Positions 17,258 to 24,232 of a stretch of DNA of 48,056 bases are shown one piece after another. Position numbers and translations under genes: made by a program. Each line of letters begins with the position of its first letter. Position 1 is the stretch's first letter. The notes under the pieces were generated by a model. That model made no database searches. It was given only the letters and a program-made list of their open reading frames with translations, and had not been told where the DNA came from. This DNA comes from Solobacterium sp. (GTDB lineage: Bacteria > Bacillota_I > Bacilli_A > Erysipelotrichales > Erysipelotrichaceae), in assembly GCA_017512555.1 (NCBI GenBank), contig JAFWFE010000098.1, positions 1 through 48,056 of the forward strand, written 5' to 3'.

Positions 17258-18394
17258 ATGAGTGATCAGGGAAGACATGCGCCGTTCCGCTACGATTATG
17301 TCGGCAGTTTTCTGCGTCCGCAGGAACTCAAAAAAGCCCGCGAACAATATGCCAGCCACGCGATAACGTATGAACAACTGAAGGAAGTAGAAGATGCCTG
17401 TATCATCGATCTGGTACAGAAACAGAAGAACGCAGGTTTCCATGTGATTACCGATGGTGAATTCCGGCGTTCCTGGTGGCATATGGACTTCTTCTGGGGA
17501 CTAAACGGGATCGAGAAGAGAAGTACAGCCAAGGGCTTGCAGTTTCACGGTGAGATGACCAAGGCAGAGACGGCTGTGATCACCGGTAAGATCTCCGGAG
17601 AGAATCACCCGTTTATTGAACACTACCGCTTTGTCAAGGCGCTGGAAGATGAACATACCGTCGCCAAGCAGACCATTCCTTCACCGGCGCAGTTACTGAC
17701 CCAGTTACGTCTGCCGGAATACCGTGAACAGAATCGATCTGTATATCCGGATGACGAAGAACTGAAAAACGATATCGTACAGGCATATCACCAGGTGATT
17801 CATGACCTGTACGATGCCGGATGCCGGACGATCCAGTTTGATGACTGTACATGGACCTTATACGCAGACCGTGGTTTCTGGCCGAGATTCGGGATTACCG
17901 AAGAAAGCCTGAAGATCATTGCGGAAGAAGAAATCGACCTGAATAACCGCGCAATTGAAGGTAATCCGGAAGACCTGGTGATCAATACCCATGTCTGCCG
18001 CGGGAACTTCCACAGTACCTATGCGAATGAAGGAGCCTATGATCCGATTGCCCCGTATTTGTTTGCGCGTGAGAATGTGAATGCCCTGTACCTGGAATAC
18101 GATGATGCCAGAAGCGGCGGCTTCGGACCACTTGACTACGTGACTCCGGGAAAGAAAGTTGTCTTGGGACTCATCACGACCAAACATCCCGAACTGGAAG
18201 ATAAGAACCTGATCAAGCGCAGGATCCATGAAGCGGCGTTGCATGTGCCGCTGGAAAATCTCTGCCTTTCCCCGCAGTGCGGCTTCGCGTCTACGGAAGA
18301 AGGCAATAAACTCACGGAAGAAGAACAGTGGGCGAAGCTTGCCCTGGTCAGAGAGATCGCGGAGGAAGTCTGGAAAGACGCCGGAGAATTCTGA
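17258..18394 (+). CDS. MetE C-terminal-like (cobalamin-independent methionine synthase family)
   Basis: 378 residues, the size of YxjG/YxjH-type proteins, which contain only the catalytic half of MetE. Zinc ligands are visible: His245 and Cys247 in THVCRG and Cys341 in SPQCGF. DGEFRRSWW and DDCTW mark the homocysteine and barrel core. Full MetE moves a methyl group from 5-methyltetrahydrofolate to homocysteine; for the short forms the methyl donor is uncertain. AAGAGGA precedes ATG 17258. It has no evident link to glycan synthesis and is probably a housekeeping passenger between convergent or separate units. The 84-base upstream gap is too short for a SAM riboswitch or T-box. Confidence 0.9.
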   Translation: MSDQGRHAPFRYDYVGSFLRPQELKKAREQYASHAITYEQLKEVEDACIIDLVQKQKNAGFHVITDGEFRRSWWHMDFFWGLNGIEKRSTAKGLQFHGEMTKAETAVITGKISGENHPFIEHYRFVKALEDEHTVAKQTIPSPAQLLTQLRLPEYREQNRSVYPDDEELKNDIVQAYHQVIHDLYDAGCRTIQFDDCTWTLYADRGFWPRFGITEESLKIIAEEEIDLNNRAIEGNPEDLVINTHVCRGNFHSTYANEGAYDPIAPYLFARENVNALYLEYDDARSGGFGPLDYVTPGKKVVLGLITTKHPELEDKNLIKRRIHEAALHVPLENLCLSPQCGFASTEEGNKLTEEEQWAKLALVREIAEEVWKDAGEF

Positions 18395-18410
18395 TCATAC
18401 GAATATCAAG

Positions 18411-18439
18411 TTCTTTCTGTGTTATGATAGACAGAAGAA
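18411..18439 (+). promoter_or_regulatory. Extended -10 promoter within an inverted repeat
   Basis: TGTTATGAT (18420-18428) is an extended -10. It lies between TTCTTTCTGT (18411-18420) and ACAGAAGAA (18431-18439), which pair apart from one bulged T. The repeat could be an operator straddling the -10. ATGGAG at 18446-18451 is the ribosome site of the gene at 18460. Confidence 0.4.
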
Positions 18440-18459
18440 AAAGAAATGGAGTATTCTGA

Positions 18460-19623
18460 ATGACCGGTTTTCTGAAAAGAACGGAAGAATTCATGTTGAA
18501 ACATAAGAAGGGGTTATTTATAACCTTGATTCTTATGGCTTTTGTGATGACCGCACTGATGTTTATGTTTGAGGAGTATTACGCAGATGATCTCTTCTAT
18601 ATGCGGAAGTGGGATTCCGATGAATTACTTGGTAGTTTTGCGGATATCGTCTATTTCCAGAAGATGCACTATAACTTGTGGGGCGGAAGAACACCTGGAT
18701 ATACGGTTTTACAGTTCTTGTTGTGTATGGGAAGACCGGCAGCCGGTATTGCGGGTGCCTGCGGGTTCTTCCTGCTGGTCAAAGTGATCTGCCGTGCGGG
18801 TCTGACACAGAAGATCACAATGCCGTATTTTGCCCTGACCATGGGTATGTTGTACTTTTTGAACAGTAATTTCTATGAAACCATAGAATGGTATACCGGC
18901 GCGGGGATATACATGTTCCCGATGATGTTTGTCATGAGCGCGATGATTCCGTTCTTTGCCTGGGTAAAAAACGGTGAGTTTACAGCAAAATGGTATCACT
19001 GGCTGTTATTGCCGGTCGTGTTGTGCGCAGGCTGGAGTCTTGAAAATATCGCTCCGACCATGCTGGTGATCATGGGTCTGATCCTCTGGATGCGATACCG
19101 CAAAGAAAAGAAACTCGATTTGTACATGACGATTTGTATGATCCTAGCTTTTGCGGGATGTTTATTGCTGCTGATTGCTCCCGGGAATTATGCCCGCGGA
19201 GAGGAGTTCAGCGGTGGTCTGATGGCGATTGCCTATCGTGGCCACGGACAGATCAACGCATGGTTTAACTGGTTGTTCCTGCCTCTTCTGACAGCTGTAC
19301 TGGCAGCGGTTGCCGTACATGCTGAAGATCCGGAGTACCTGAAAAATGACCGTTGTACACAGTTGTTGGCTGTATGGTTTGTCTTGAGCAATCTAATCAT
19401 GATCGCCTCACCGACCTACCCGGAACGTACAACGATTGGTCCGCTGGTGATCCTTCTGCCGCTGATCCTGCGTCTGTTGGAAAAGTATGTATCCGGGAAC
19501 GAAAAGAGGGAGAAAATACTGGCGTTGATCGCCTTCTGGACGGGAATATCCTTTGTCTTTGCGCTGTTGTCCATCGACCTGCTGGCCATCGTACGCTCGG
19601 CAGGAGTCTATATCCCTCACTGA
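18460..19623 (+). CDS. Polytopic membrane protein, GT-C-like (DUF6056-like)
   Basis: 387 residues with about ten membrane helices. After the first helix comes YYADDLFY with Asp43-Asp44, followed by a YNLWGGR loop. An acidic pair in the first outer loop is the hallmark of GT-C glycosyltransferases, which use polyprenyl-phosphate sugars outside the membrane. The overall look matches DUF6056-type proteins found in surface polysaccharide loci. A role in adding a side-branch sugar after export is likely but unproven. It stands alone between its own promoter and a terminator at 19651-19679. Confidence 0.65.
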   Translation: MTGFLKRTEEFMLKHKKGLFITLILMAFVMTALMFMFEEYYADDLFYMRKWDSDELLGSFADIVYFQKMHYNLWGGRTPGYTVLQFLLCMGRPAAGIAGACGFFLLVKVICRAGLTQKITMPYFALTMGMLYFLNSNFYETIEWYTGAGIYMFPMMFVMSAMIPFFAWVKNGEFTAKWYHWLLLPVVLCAGWSLENIAPTMLVIMGLILWMRYRKEKKLDLYMTICMILAFAGCLLLLIAPGNYARGEEFSGGLMAIAYRGHGQINAWFNWLFLPLLTAVLAAVAVHAEDPEYLKNDRCTQLLAVWFVLSNLIMIASPTYPERTTIGPLVILLPLILRLLEKYVSGNEKREKILALIAFWTGISFVFALLSIDLLAIVRSAGVYIPH

Positions 19624-19650
19624 GAATTCACGGAATATCCGGGTCAGGAT

Positions 19651-19684
19651 ACGGAAGAGGAGTGTATATCTTCTTCCGTTTATT
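19651..19684 (+). terminator. Terminator after the GT-C-like gene
   Basis: ACGGAAGA (19651-19658) pairs with TCTTCCGT (19672-19679) over a 13-base loop, followed by a T-rich stretch. A -10 element for the next gene follows about 20 bases later. Confidence 0.6.
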
Positions 19685-19696
19685 TATGTTTACTCA

Positions 19697-19705
19697 TGAT
19701 ATGAT
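19697..19705 (+). promoter_or_regulatory. Extended -10 promoter for the 19721 operon
   Basis: TGATATGAT (TGn plus TATGAT). The predicted start near 19712 leaves about nine bases before ATG 19721. The AAAAGG ribosome-like site (19709-19713) would lie at the very 5' end of the message. Confidence 0.5.
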
Positions 19706-19720
19706 AGTAAAAGGTAAAGT

Positions 19721-20827
19721 ATGTTCAGAATACTCTATATCTTGTCAAATGAGCCTAACGGAGGCGTAGGAGCAGTCATTGAGAACTATGTTTCTCATTT
19801 TCATGATCGTTTCATCGTTGATTATCTGATCTATACCGAGCAGAGAGATACACCGTTCCAGAAGACGATCAAGACAGAGAATAACCGGATCTATTATCTG
19901 CCGGAACTGAGGATCAGGGACTACCTGTCTCTTCAAAAGAAAACAAATCAATTCTTCCGTGAACATGCCCATGAATATTGCATTGCACACCTGCATTTTG
20001 CCGGGATCGCGTCTCTTGTCTATCAACCGGCGAAGAAATACGGGCTTCCGTGCAGGATCACACACAGTCATAACCCCAGACTTTCCGACAGTGCCTGGAA
20101 AGAACTGCGCAATCGTATGATTACAGGGAATCTGAAGAAAGTCTCCAATGAATATTTTGCCTGTTCCAGGGATGCCGGAAGATATCTTTTCGGAGATTCT
20201 CCGGTGTATTATATGCACAATGCCATCGATCCCGAGGCCTTCCGCTATGATGAACAACTCCGTCAGAAGACCAGGGAACAGTATGGAATCGAAGATAAGC
20301 ACGTTGTACTCTTTTCCGGACGTCTGGAAAAACAGAAGAATCCGGAACGTGTGATTGAGATCTTCTCCGTATTTGCGGAAAAGGATCCTGAGGCGGTATT
20401 ATTGATGGCAGGCAGCGGATCACTGGATGAACAACTTCATCAACAAGCCGAAAAGACCGGGAAGGATATCCGCTTTCTTGGCTATACACGAGAGATTGCG
20501 GCATTGAACCAGGCGGCGGATGTATTACTGCTTCCGTCAGAGTTTGAAGGTTTTGGCATCAGTGCCATAGAAGCGCAGGTTTCCGGACTTCCGTGCGTAT
20601 TATCCGACCGTTTTCCTGAAGAAGTGGATATCACCGGCGATGTTGTCCATCTTTCTCTGAACGAAGATAATTCTGTCTGGGCAGAAGCTTTGCATGCGTC
20701 TGTGCAGAAACCCCGCGCAGACCACTCCCGGGAGATCATCGATGCCGGATATGATATTCATACAGAAGCAGAGAAACTGGAAGATTACTATGAAGAACTG
20801 GCGAAGAAATACGGAGGGACACAATGA
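19721..20827 (+). CDS. Glycosyltransferase family 4 protein (EpsF-like)
   Basis: 368 residues, GT-B fold. The N-terminus has the NGGVGAVIENY loop seen in EpsF/CapH-type transferases, then ITHSHN near residue 109. The C-terminal domain has FSGRLEKQKNP with the conserved Arg and Lys, FLGYTRE, and the EX7E stretch EFEGFGISAIEAQ near residue 270. It is cytoplasmic or membrane-associated. It heads a four-gene unit and overlaps the acyltransferase start by ATGA. Sugar donor unknown. Confidence 0.9.
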   Translation: MFRILYILSNEPNGGVGAVIENYVSHFHDRFIVDYLIYTEQRDTPFQKTIKTENNRIYYLPELRIRDYLSLQKKTNQFFREHAHEYCIAHLHFAGIASLVYQPAKKYGLPCRITHSHNPRLSDSAWKELRNRMITGNLKKVSNEYFACSRDAGRYLFGDSPVYYMHNAIDPEAFRYDEQLRQKTREQYGIEDKHVVLFSGRLEKQKNPERVIEIFSVFAEKDPEAVLLMAGSGSLDEQLHQQAEKTGKDIRFLGYTREIAALNQAADVLLLPSEFEGFGISAIEAQVSGLPCVLSDRFPEEVDITGDVVHLSLNEDNSVWAEALHASVQKPRADHSREIIDAGYDIHTEAEKLEDYYEELAKKYGGTQ

Positions 20828-21903
20828 GTAAACAGCGGACAAGAATGATGGGTCCTGAAACTTTTCGTATCATTGCGGCACTCTTTGTGTTTCTGATGCA
20901 CAGTCTCAGCCGTCTCGGCACGTATTACGGACCTCTGCAGGCGCTGGTCAGCACCGGCGGTGTCTATATGACCGGATTCTTCATGTTGTCCGGGTTTATG
21001 AATGCTTTGGGTTCTGCGGACCGTGATTTCACCACTGCCGGAGAAATAAAACGTTTCCTGAAACGCAGACTGGTATCCCTGATGCCTTTATACCTGTTTC
21101 TTGCGGTCATCCATGTGATTGAGACTTACGGGACAAAGCGCTTTGTCCGGGAACTGTATCTGATACCTGTGGAATTCACCGGTACACAGACCTTGTTTCA
21201 GTCAATGATCAAAATGTCGCATAACGGAGGCACGTGGTTTATTTCCTGCCTTCTGGTATGTACAGTATTGTTCCCGTATCTGCATACCCTGATCCGTTCC
21301 TGCAGCACAAAGAGTAAAGTGCTGTGGCTCTGCGGGCTGTATCTCTTCGGGGTATATGCGTTAAAACTGAATACTTATCTGGAACTGACCTCCCTTTACG
21401 GAAATCCATTTTTCCGTCTTTTGGAGTTTACCATCGGTGTTTTTGCCGGTTCGCTGTATCCGGCATTACAGAAAAGCAGGGGATATCGTGTGGTCTGTTC
21501 TCCGCTGGTAGTTCTGTGTGCGTATCTGGTGCTGTTCTGGTCTCTTACCAGTATTGTGAATTACGGTATATATAACGGCGATCCGGTGTCGGCAGACTGG
21601 CTGGTGATCCCGCTGTTCCTGCTGATCCTGTGCGGGTCGGCAAATATGAATGTTCCTTCGTTTCTTTCCGGAATTGTCGGACATCTTGGAGGAATCACCT
21701 ACGGTTTCTATCTGGCACAGTTCTATTGTTTCTGGTTCGCAAAGCTGATTGCGGAAAGGATCGGTACAGAACAGACATCGTATCAGACTTTGGGGATTGC
21801 CTTGGTCATATGTCTGCTGATGGCGGAGATGGCATACCTGTGCATACAGAAACCGGTCAGAGCGTATGCGCTGAAACACATGGAGAGTAAAGATGAACGA
21901 TAA
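20824..21903 (+). CDS. Acyltransferase family 3 membrane protein
   Basis: 359 residues, about ten membrane helices. The family's N-terminal pattern is present (ETFRIIAALFVFLMHS), with His26 at the end of the first helix, followed by FFMLSGF. Such proteins (OafA, WecH, YiaH types) move acetyl or succinyl groups across the membrane onto surface sugars. It is set between GT4 and GT2 genes with overlaps on both sides, so it probably O-acylates the same glycan. It could also acylate the free amine of the 4-amino sugar, since no PglD homologue is seen, but there is no direct evidence for that. Confidence 0.85.
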   Translation: MSKQRTRMMGPETFRIIAALFVFLMHSLSRLGTYYGPLQALVSTGGVYMTGFFMLSGFMNALGSADRDFTTAGEIKRFLKRRLVSLMPLYLFLAVIHVIETYGTKRFVRELYLIPVEFTGTQTLFQSMIKMSHNGGTWFISCLLVCTVLFPYLHTLIRSCSTKSKVLWLCGLYLFGVYALKLNTYLELTSLYGNPFFRLLEFTIGVFAGSLYPALQKSRGYRVVCSPLVVLCAYLVLFWSLTSIVNYGIYNGDPVSADWLVIPLFLLILCGSANMNVPSFLSGIVGHLGGITYGFYLAQFYCFWFAKLIAERIGTEQTSYQTLGIALVICLLMAEMAYLCIQKPVRAYALKHMESKDER

Positions 21904-22738
21904 CAAGTACAGTGTATTATTATCGGTATACAGGAAAGAACAGGCAGAGTATCTGGACCAGGCGCTTTTGAGTATGGTCAGGCAGACGGTTGTCCCGGAT
22001 GAAATCGTAATCGTACGTGACGGACCGCTGACCAGGGAACTGGACGAAGTCATCGATACCTACAAGGCCCGATACCCGGAGATGATACAAATCCTGACCA
22101 ATGAAACAAACCTTGGTCTGGGACTGGCCTTACAGAAGGGTGTACCTGCCTGCCGCAATGAACTGATTGCCCGTATGGATTCCGATGATATCGCAAGACC
22201 TGACCGCTGTGAAAAACAGCTGAAGATGTTTGCGGAAGATCCCGGACTGGTAATCTGCGGAGGCGCGATCCGGGAGTTTAACACAACCCTGGACAATACT
22301 TCCGGATATCGTATCTGTCCGTCCTCTGACGCAGAATTGAAGCAGTATATCAAGACCCGCTGTCCGTTTAACCACATGACGGTCATGTATAAGAAGAGCG
22401 CCGTCCTTGAGGCAGGAAACTACCAGGACTTTCTGTATAACGAAGACTACTTGTTATGGATCCGTCTGTATGAAAAGGGATATAAGTTTGCGAATCTTCC
22501 GGATGTGCTGGTGGATGTCCGGGTGAACGATGATCTGTACCAGCGCAGGGGCGGAGAAGCCTACTACAAGAGTGAGAAGGGAATCCAGGATATTCTTCTC
22601 CATGACGGGATCATCACCAGGACGACCTATCTCAGTAATGTCGCAAAGAGATTTATCCTGCAGAAACTGATGCCGAATGCACTCCGCGGTTTTCTGTATA
22701 AATATGTAATCAGGAGAAAACATGAAGAAACTAAGTGA
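21893..22738 (+). CDS. Glycosyltransferase family 2 protein
   Basis: 281 residues. The GT2 pattern is complete: SVLLSVYRKE, EIVIVRDGP (nucleotide-binding Asp near 44), and ARMDSDDIARPDR with the DxD near residue 95. This form, with PDEIVIVRDGPL and DDIA-x-PDR, is common in amylovoran- and capsule-type GT2 enzymes such as AmsE. The start overlaps the acyltransferase end by 11 bases, and GGAGAG precedes ATG 21893. The basic tail (RRKHEETK) overlaps the next start. Sugar unknown. Confidence 0.92.
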   Translation: MNDNKYSVLLSVYRKEQAEYLDQALLSMVRQTVVPDEIVIVRDGPLTRELDEVIDTYKARYPEMIQILTNETNLGLGLALQKGVPACRNELIARMDSDDIARPDRCEKQLKMFAEDPGLVICGGAIREFNTTLDNTSGYRICPSSDAELKQYIKTRCPFNHMTVMYKKSAVLEAGNYQDFLYNEDYLLWIRLYEKGYKFANLPDVLVDVRVNDDLYQRRGGEAYYKSEKGIQDILLHDGIITRTTYLSNVAKRFILQKLMPNALRGFLYKYVIRRKHEETK

Positions 22739-24158
22739 ACTGACATCCAGGTTTGTCTATGATGCCTATCATCTGAATGATGATATGGTTTTCATCATCC
22801 GTGAAATAGACGCGAAGGAACTGCTGAATTACCGGCGTCTGGATGTAATCGCAAAACTGATGTATCTGGAATTGAGAGAGAAATGCCCTGCACATGCGGA
22901 AGCGCTGTACCTGGAACATATCCGGGTAATGACCAGAGATTCTTTTGTGGAAGCAGGAAGTAATAAGAGCGGTAAGGAAGCCTTCCTGAAGTCCTTTCAG
23001 AATCTGTATGAAGATATGAAGGAACACGGATATCGTGAAGACCAGCTTCCGATCCCGGTAGACAAGGATATGTGCCTGATGGATGGCGCGCATCGTACAG
23101 CCTGTGCGATTGCCCTGAACAAGCCGGTGACGATCATCCAGCTTCCGGTAAGCGCGGAATATGACTGCTATGATTATCAATACTTCCGTGAGAGAACGAT
23201 GGAAGAATCTTATCTGGATGAGATCGTACTGGAGTATATCCGCAGGTCGGATCATAACTGTTGTATCAATCTCTGGCCAAGCGCAAAGGGTCACGACGAA
23301 GAAACCCGGGCATTGATTGACAAGTATTTCACGGTATTCTACGAAAAAGAAGTGACGCTGAACGAAAACGGTGCTTTCCACTATCTTGCGCAGATTTACA
23401 AGGAGTACTCCTGGGCACAGAACCATGACCAGGACGGATTCTCCGGGGTGTACCGCAAACTGGTGCCGTGCTTTCCGACGTTTGACCCGGTCAAGGTATT
23501 CTTTGTCAAAGTCAGGGAATTTGATTCACTGGTACAGATCAAGGAAGAAATCCGGGATATCTACCATCTGGAGAAACACTCCATGCATGCGACAGACAAT
23601 GATCAGGAAACACGGGAAATGGCAGAGATCCTGCTGTCAGGAGAAACTATCCATTTCCTGAATTCCTGCCAGCCCCTGAAGTTTCCCAACACATTTGAGC
23701 TTCTTGCGCAGACTTCAGAACACGATCCCCAGAAAACAATCTATACCGGATCAATAGTTCTGGCATTGTACGGAATACGTCAGGCGGAAGATCTGGATTA
23801 TCTCAGTCTGGAGGAGGATGAGAACTCTCACAACAAGTATTTGGATCTGTATGAGATGACGCTGGAGGAAGCCTTCCATGATCCTGCTAAATCCTTTGTT
23901 TATTTTGACAACCGTTTTCTGACTCTGGATGTGATCAAGAACTTCAAGAAGAATCGTGACGAAGGGAAAGACAGGGATGATCTGAAACTGATCGATCTTG
24001 TCTTGAGCAGTAACGGGCTGGAAGACCCGCAGATCAAAAAGATCCAGGCCAGAAGAAGACGTATTGCCAAGGTCCAGGGAGTGATCCTGAAGACCGCGCA
24101 CAAGACAGGGACCTATGACCTGTTAAGAAAGATCTATCATATAGTTAAGGGAAAATAG
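22722..24158 (+). CDS. Unusual two-domain protein: ParB/Srx-like plus pol-beta nucleotidyltransferase
   Basis: 478 residues, no membrane helix. Residues 100-150 resemble the ParB/sulfiredoxin core: a strand ending LPIPVD, then DGAHRTACAIAL with Asp121, His124 and Arg125. Residues 340-425 carry the pol-beta nucleotidyltransferase signature GS-x12-DxD (Gly343-Ser344 to Asp357-x-Asp359), a later TLDV strand for a third acid, and a KDRDDLKLID segment typical of such enzymes. The middle region (155-330) was not recognised. It overlaps the GT2 gene by 17 bases and ends just before a strong terminator, so it is made with glycan enzymes. Substrate unknown; it may move a nucleotide or phospho-group to a glycan or intermediate (speculation). 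Confidence 0.55.
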   Translation: MKKLSELTSRFVYDAYHLNDDMVFIIREIDAKELLNYRRLDVIAKLMYLELREKCPAHAEALYLEHIRVMTRDSFVEAGSNKSGKEAFLKSFQNLYEDMKEHGYREDQLPIPVDKDMCLMDGAHRTACAIALNKPVTIIQLPVSAEYDCYDYQYFRERTMEESYLDEIVLEYIRRSDHNCCINLWPSAKGHDEETRALIDKYFTVFYEKEVTLNENGAFHYLAQIYKEYSWAQNHDQDGFSGVYRKLVPCFPTFDPVKVFFVKVREFDSLVQIKEEIRDIYHLEKHSMHATDNDQETREMAEILLSGETIHFLNSCQPLKFPNTFELLAQTSEHDPQKTIYTGSIVLALYGIRQAEDLDYLSLEEDENSHNKYLDLYEMTLEEAFHDPAKSFVYFDNRFLTLDVIKNFKKNRDEGKDRDDLKLIDLVLSSNGLEDPQIKKIQARRRRIAKVQGVILKTAHKTGTYDLLRKIYHIVKGK

Positions 24159-24168
24159 GAGAGTTAAG

Positions 24169-24196
24169 GCAGATCTTTTGAAGATCTGCTTTTTTA
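24169..24196 (+). terminator. Strong rho-independent terminator
   Basis: GCAGATCTT (24169-24177) pairs perfectly with AAGATCTGC (24181-24189) over a TTG loop, followed by six T. It closes the 19721-24158 unit. Confidence 0.93.
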
Positions 24197-24217
24197 TAAA
24201 AAATCCCATGGATACGG

Positions 24218-24223
24218 TATAAT
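24218..24223 (+). promoter_or_regulatory. -10 element giving a near-leaderless mRNA
   Basis: A perfect TATAAT. With standard spacing transcription starts near 24230, only two or three bases before ATG 24233. No ribosome site precedes that ATG. No good -35 was seen. Confidence 0.55.
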
Positions 24224-24232
24224 AGTAAAGAT

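Noticed and set aside
22731..23426. Minus-strand open frame (231 codons) opposite the ParB-like/NTase gene
   Set aside because: The + frame has two clear motifs and operon overlap; the minus frame has neither motif nor ribosome site.
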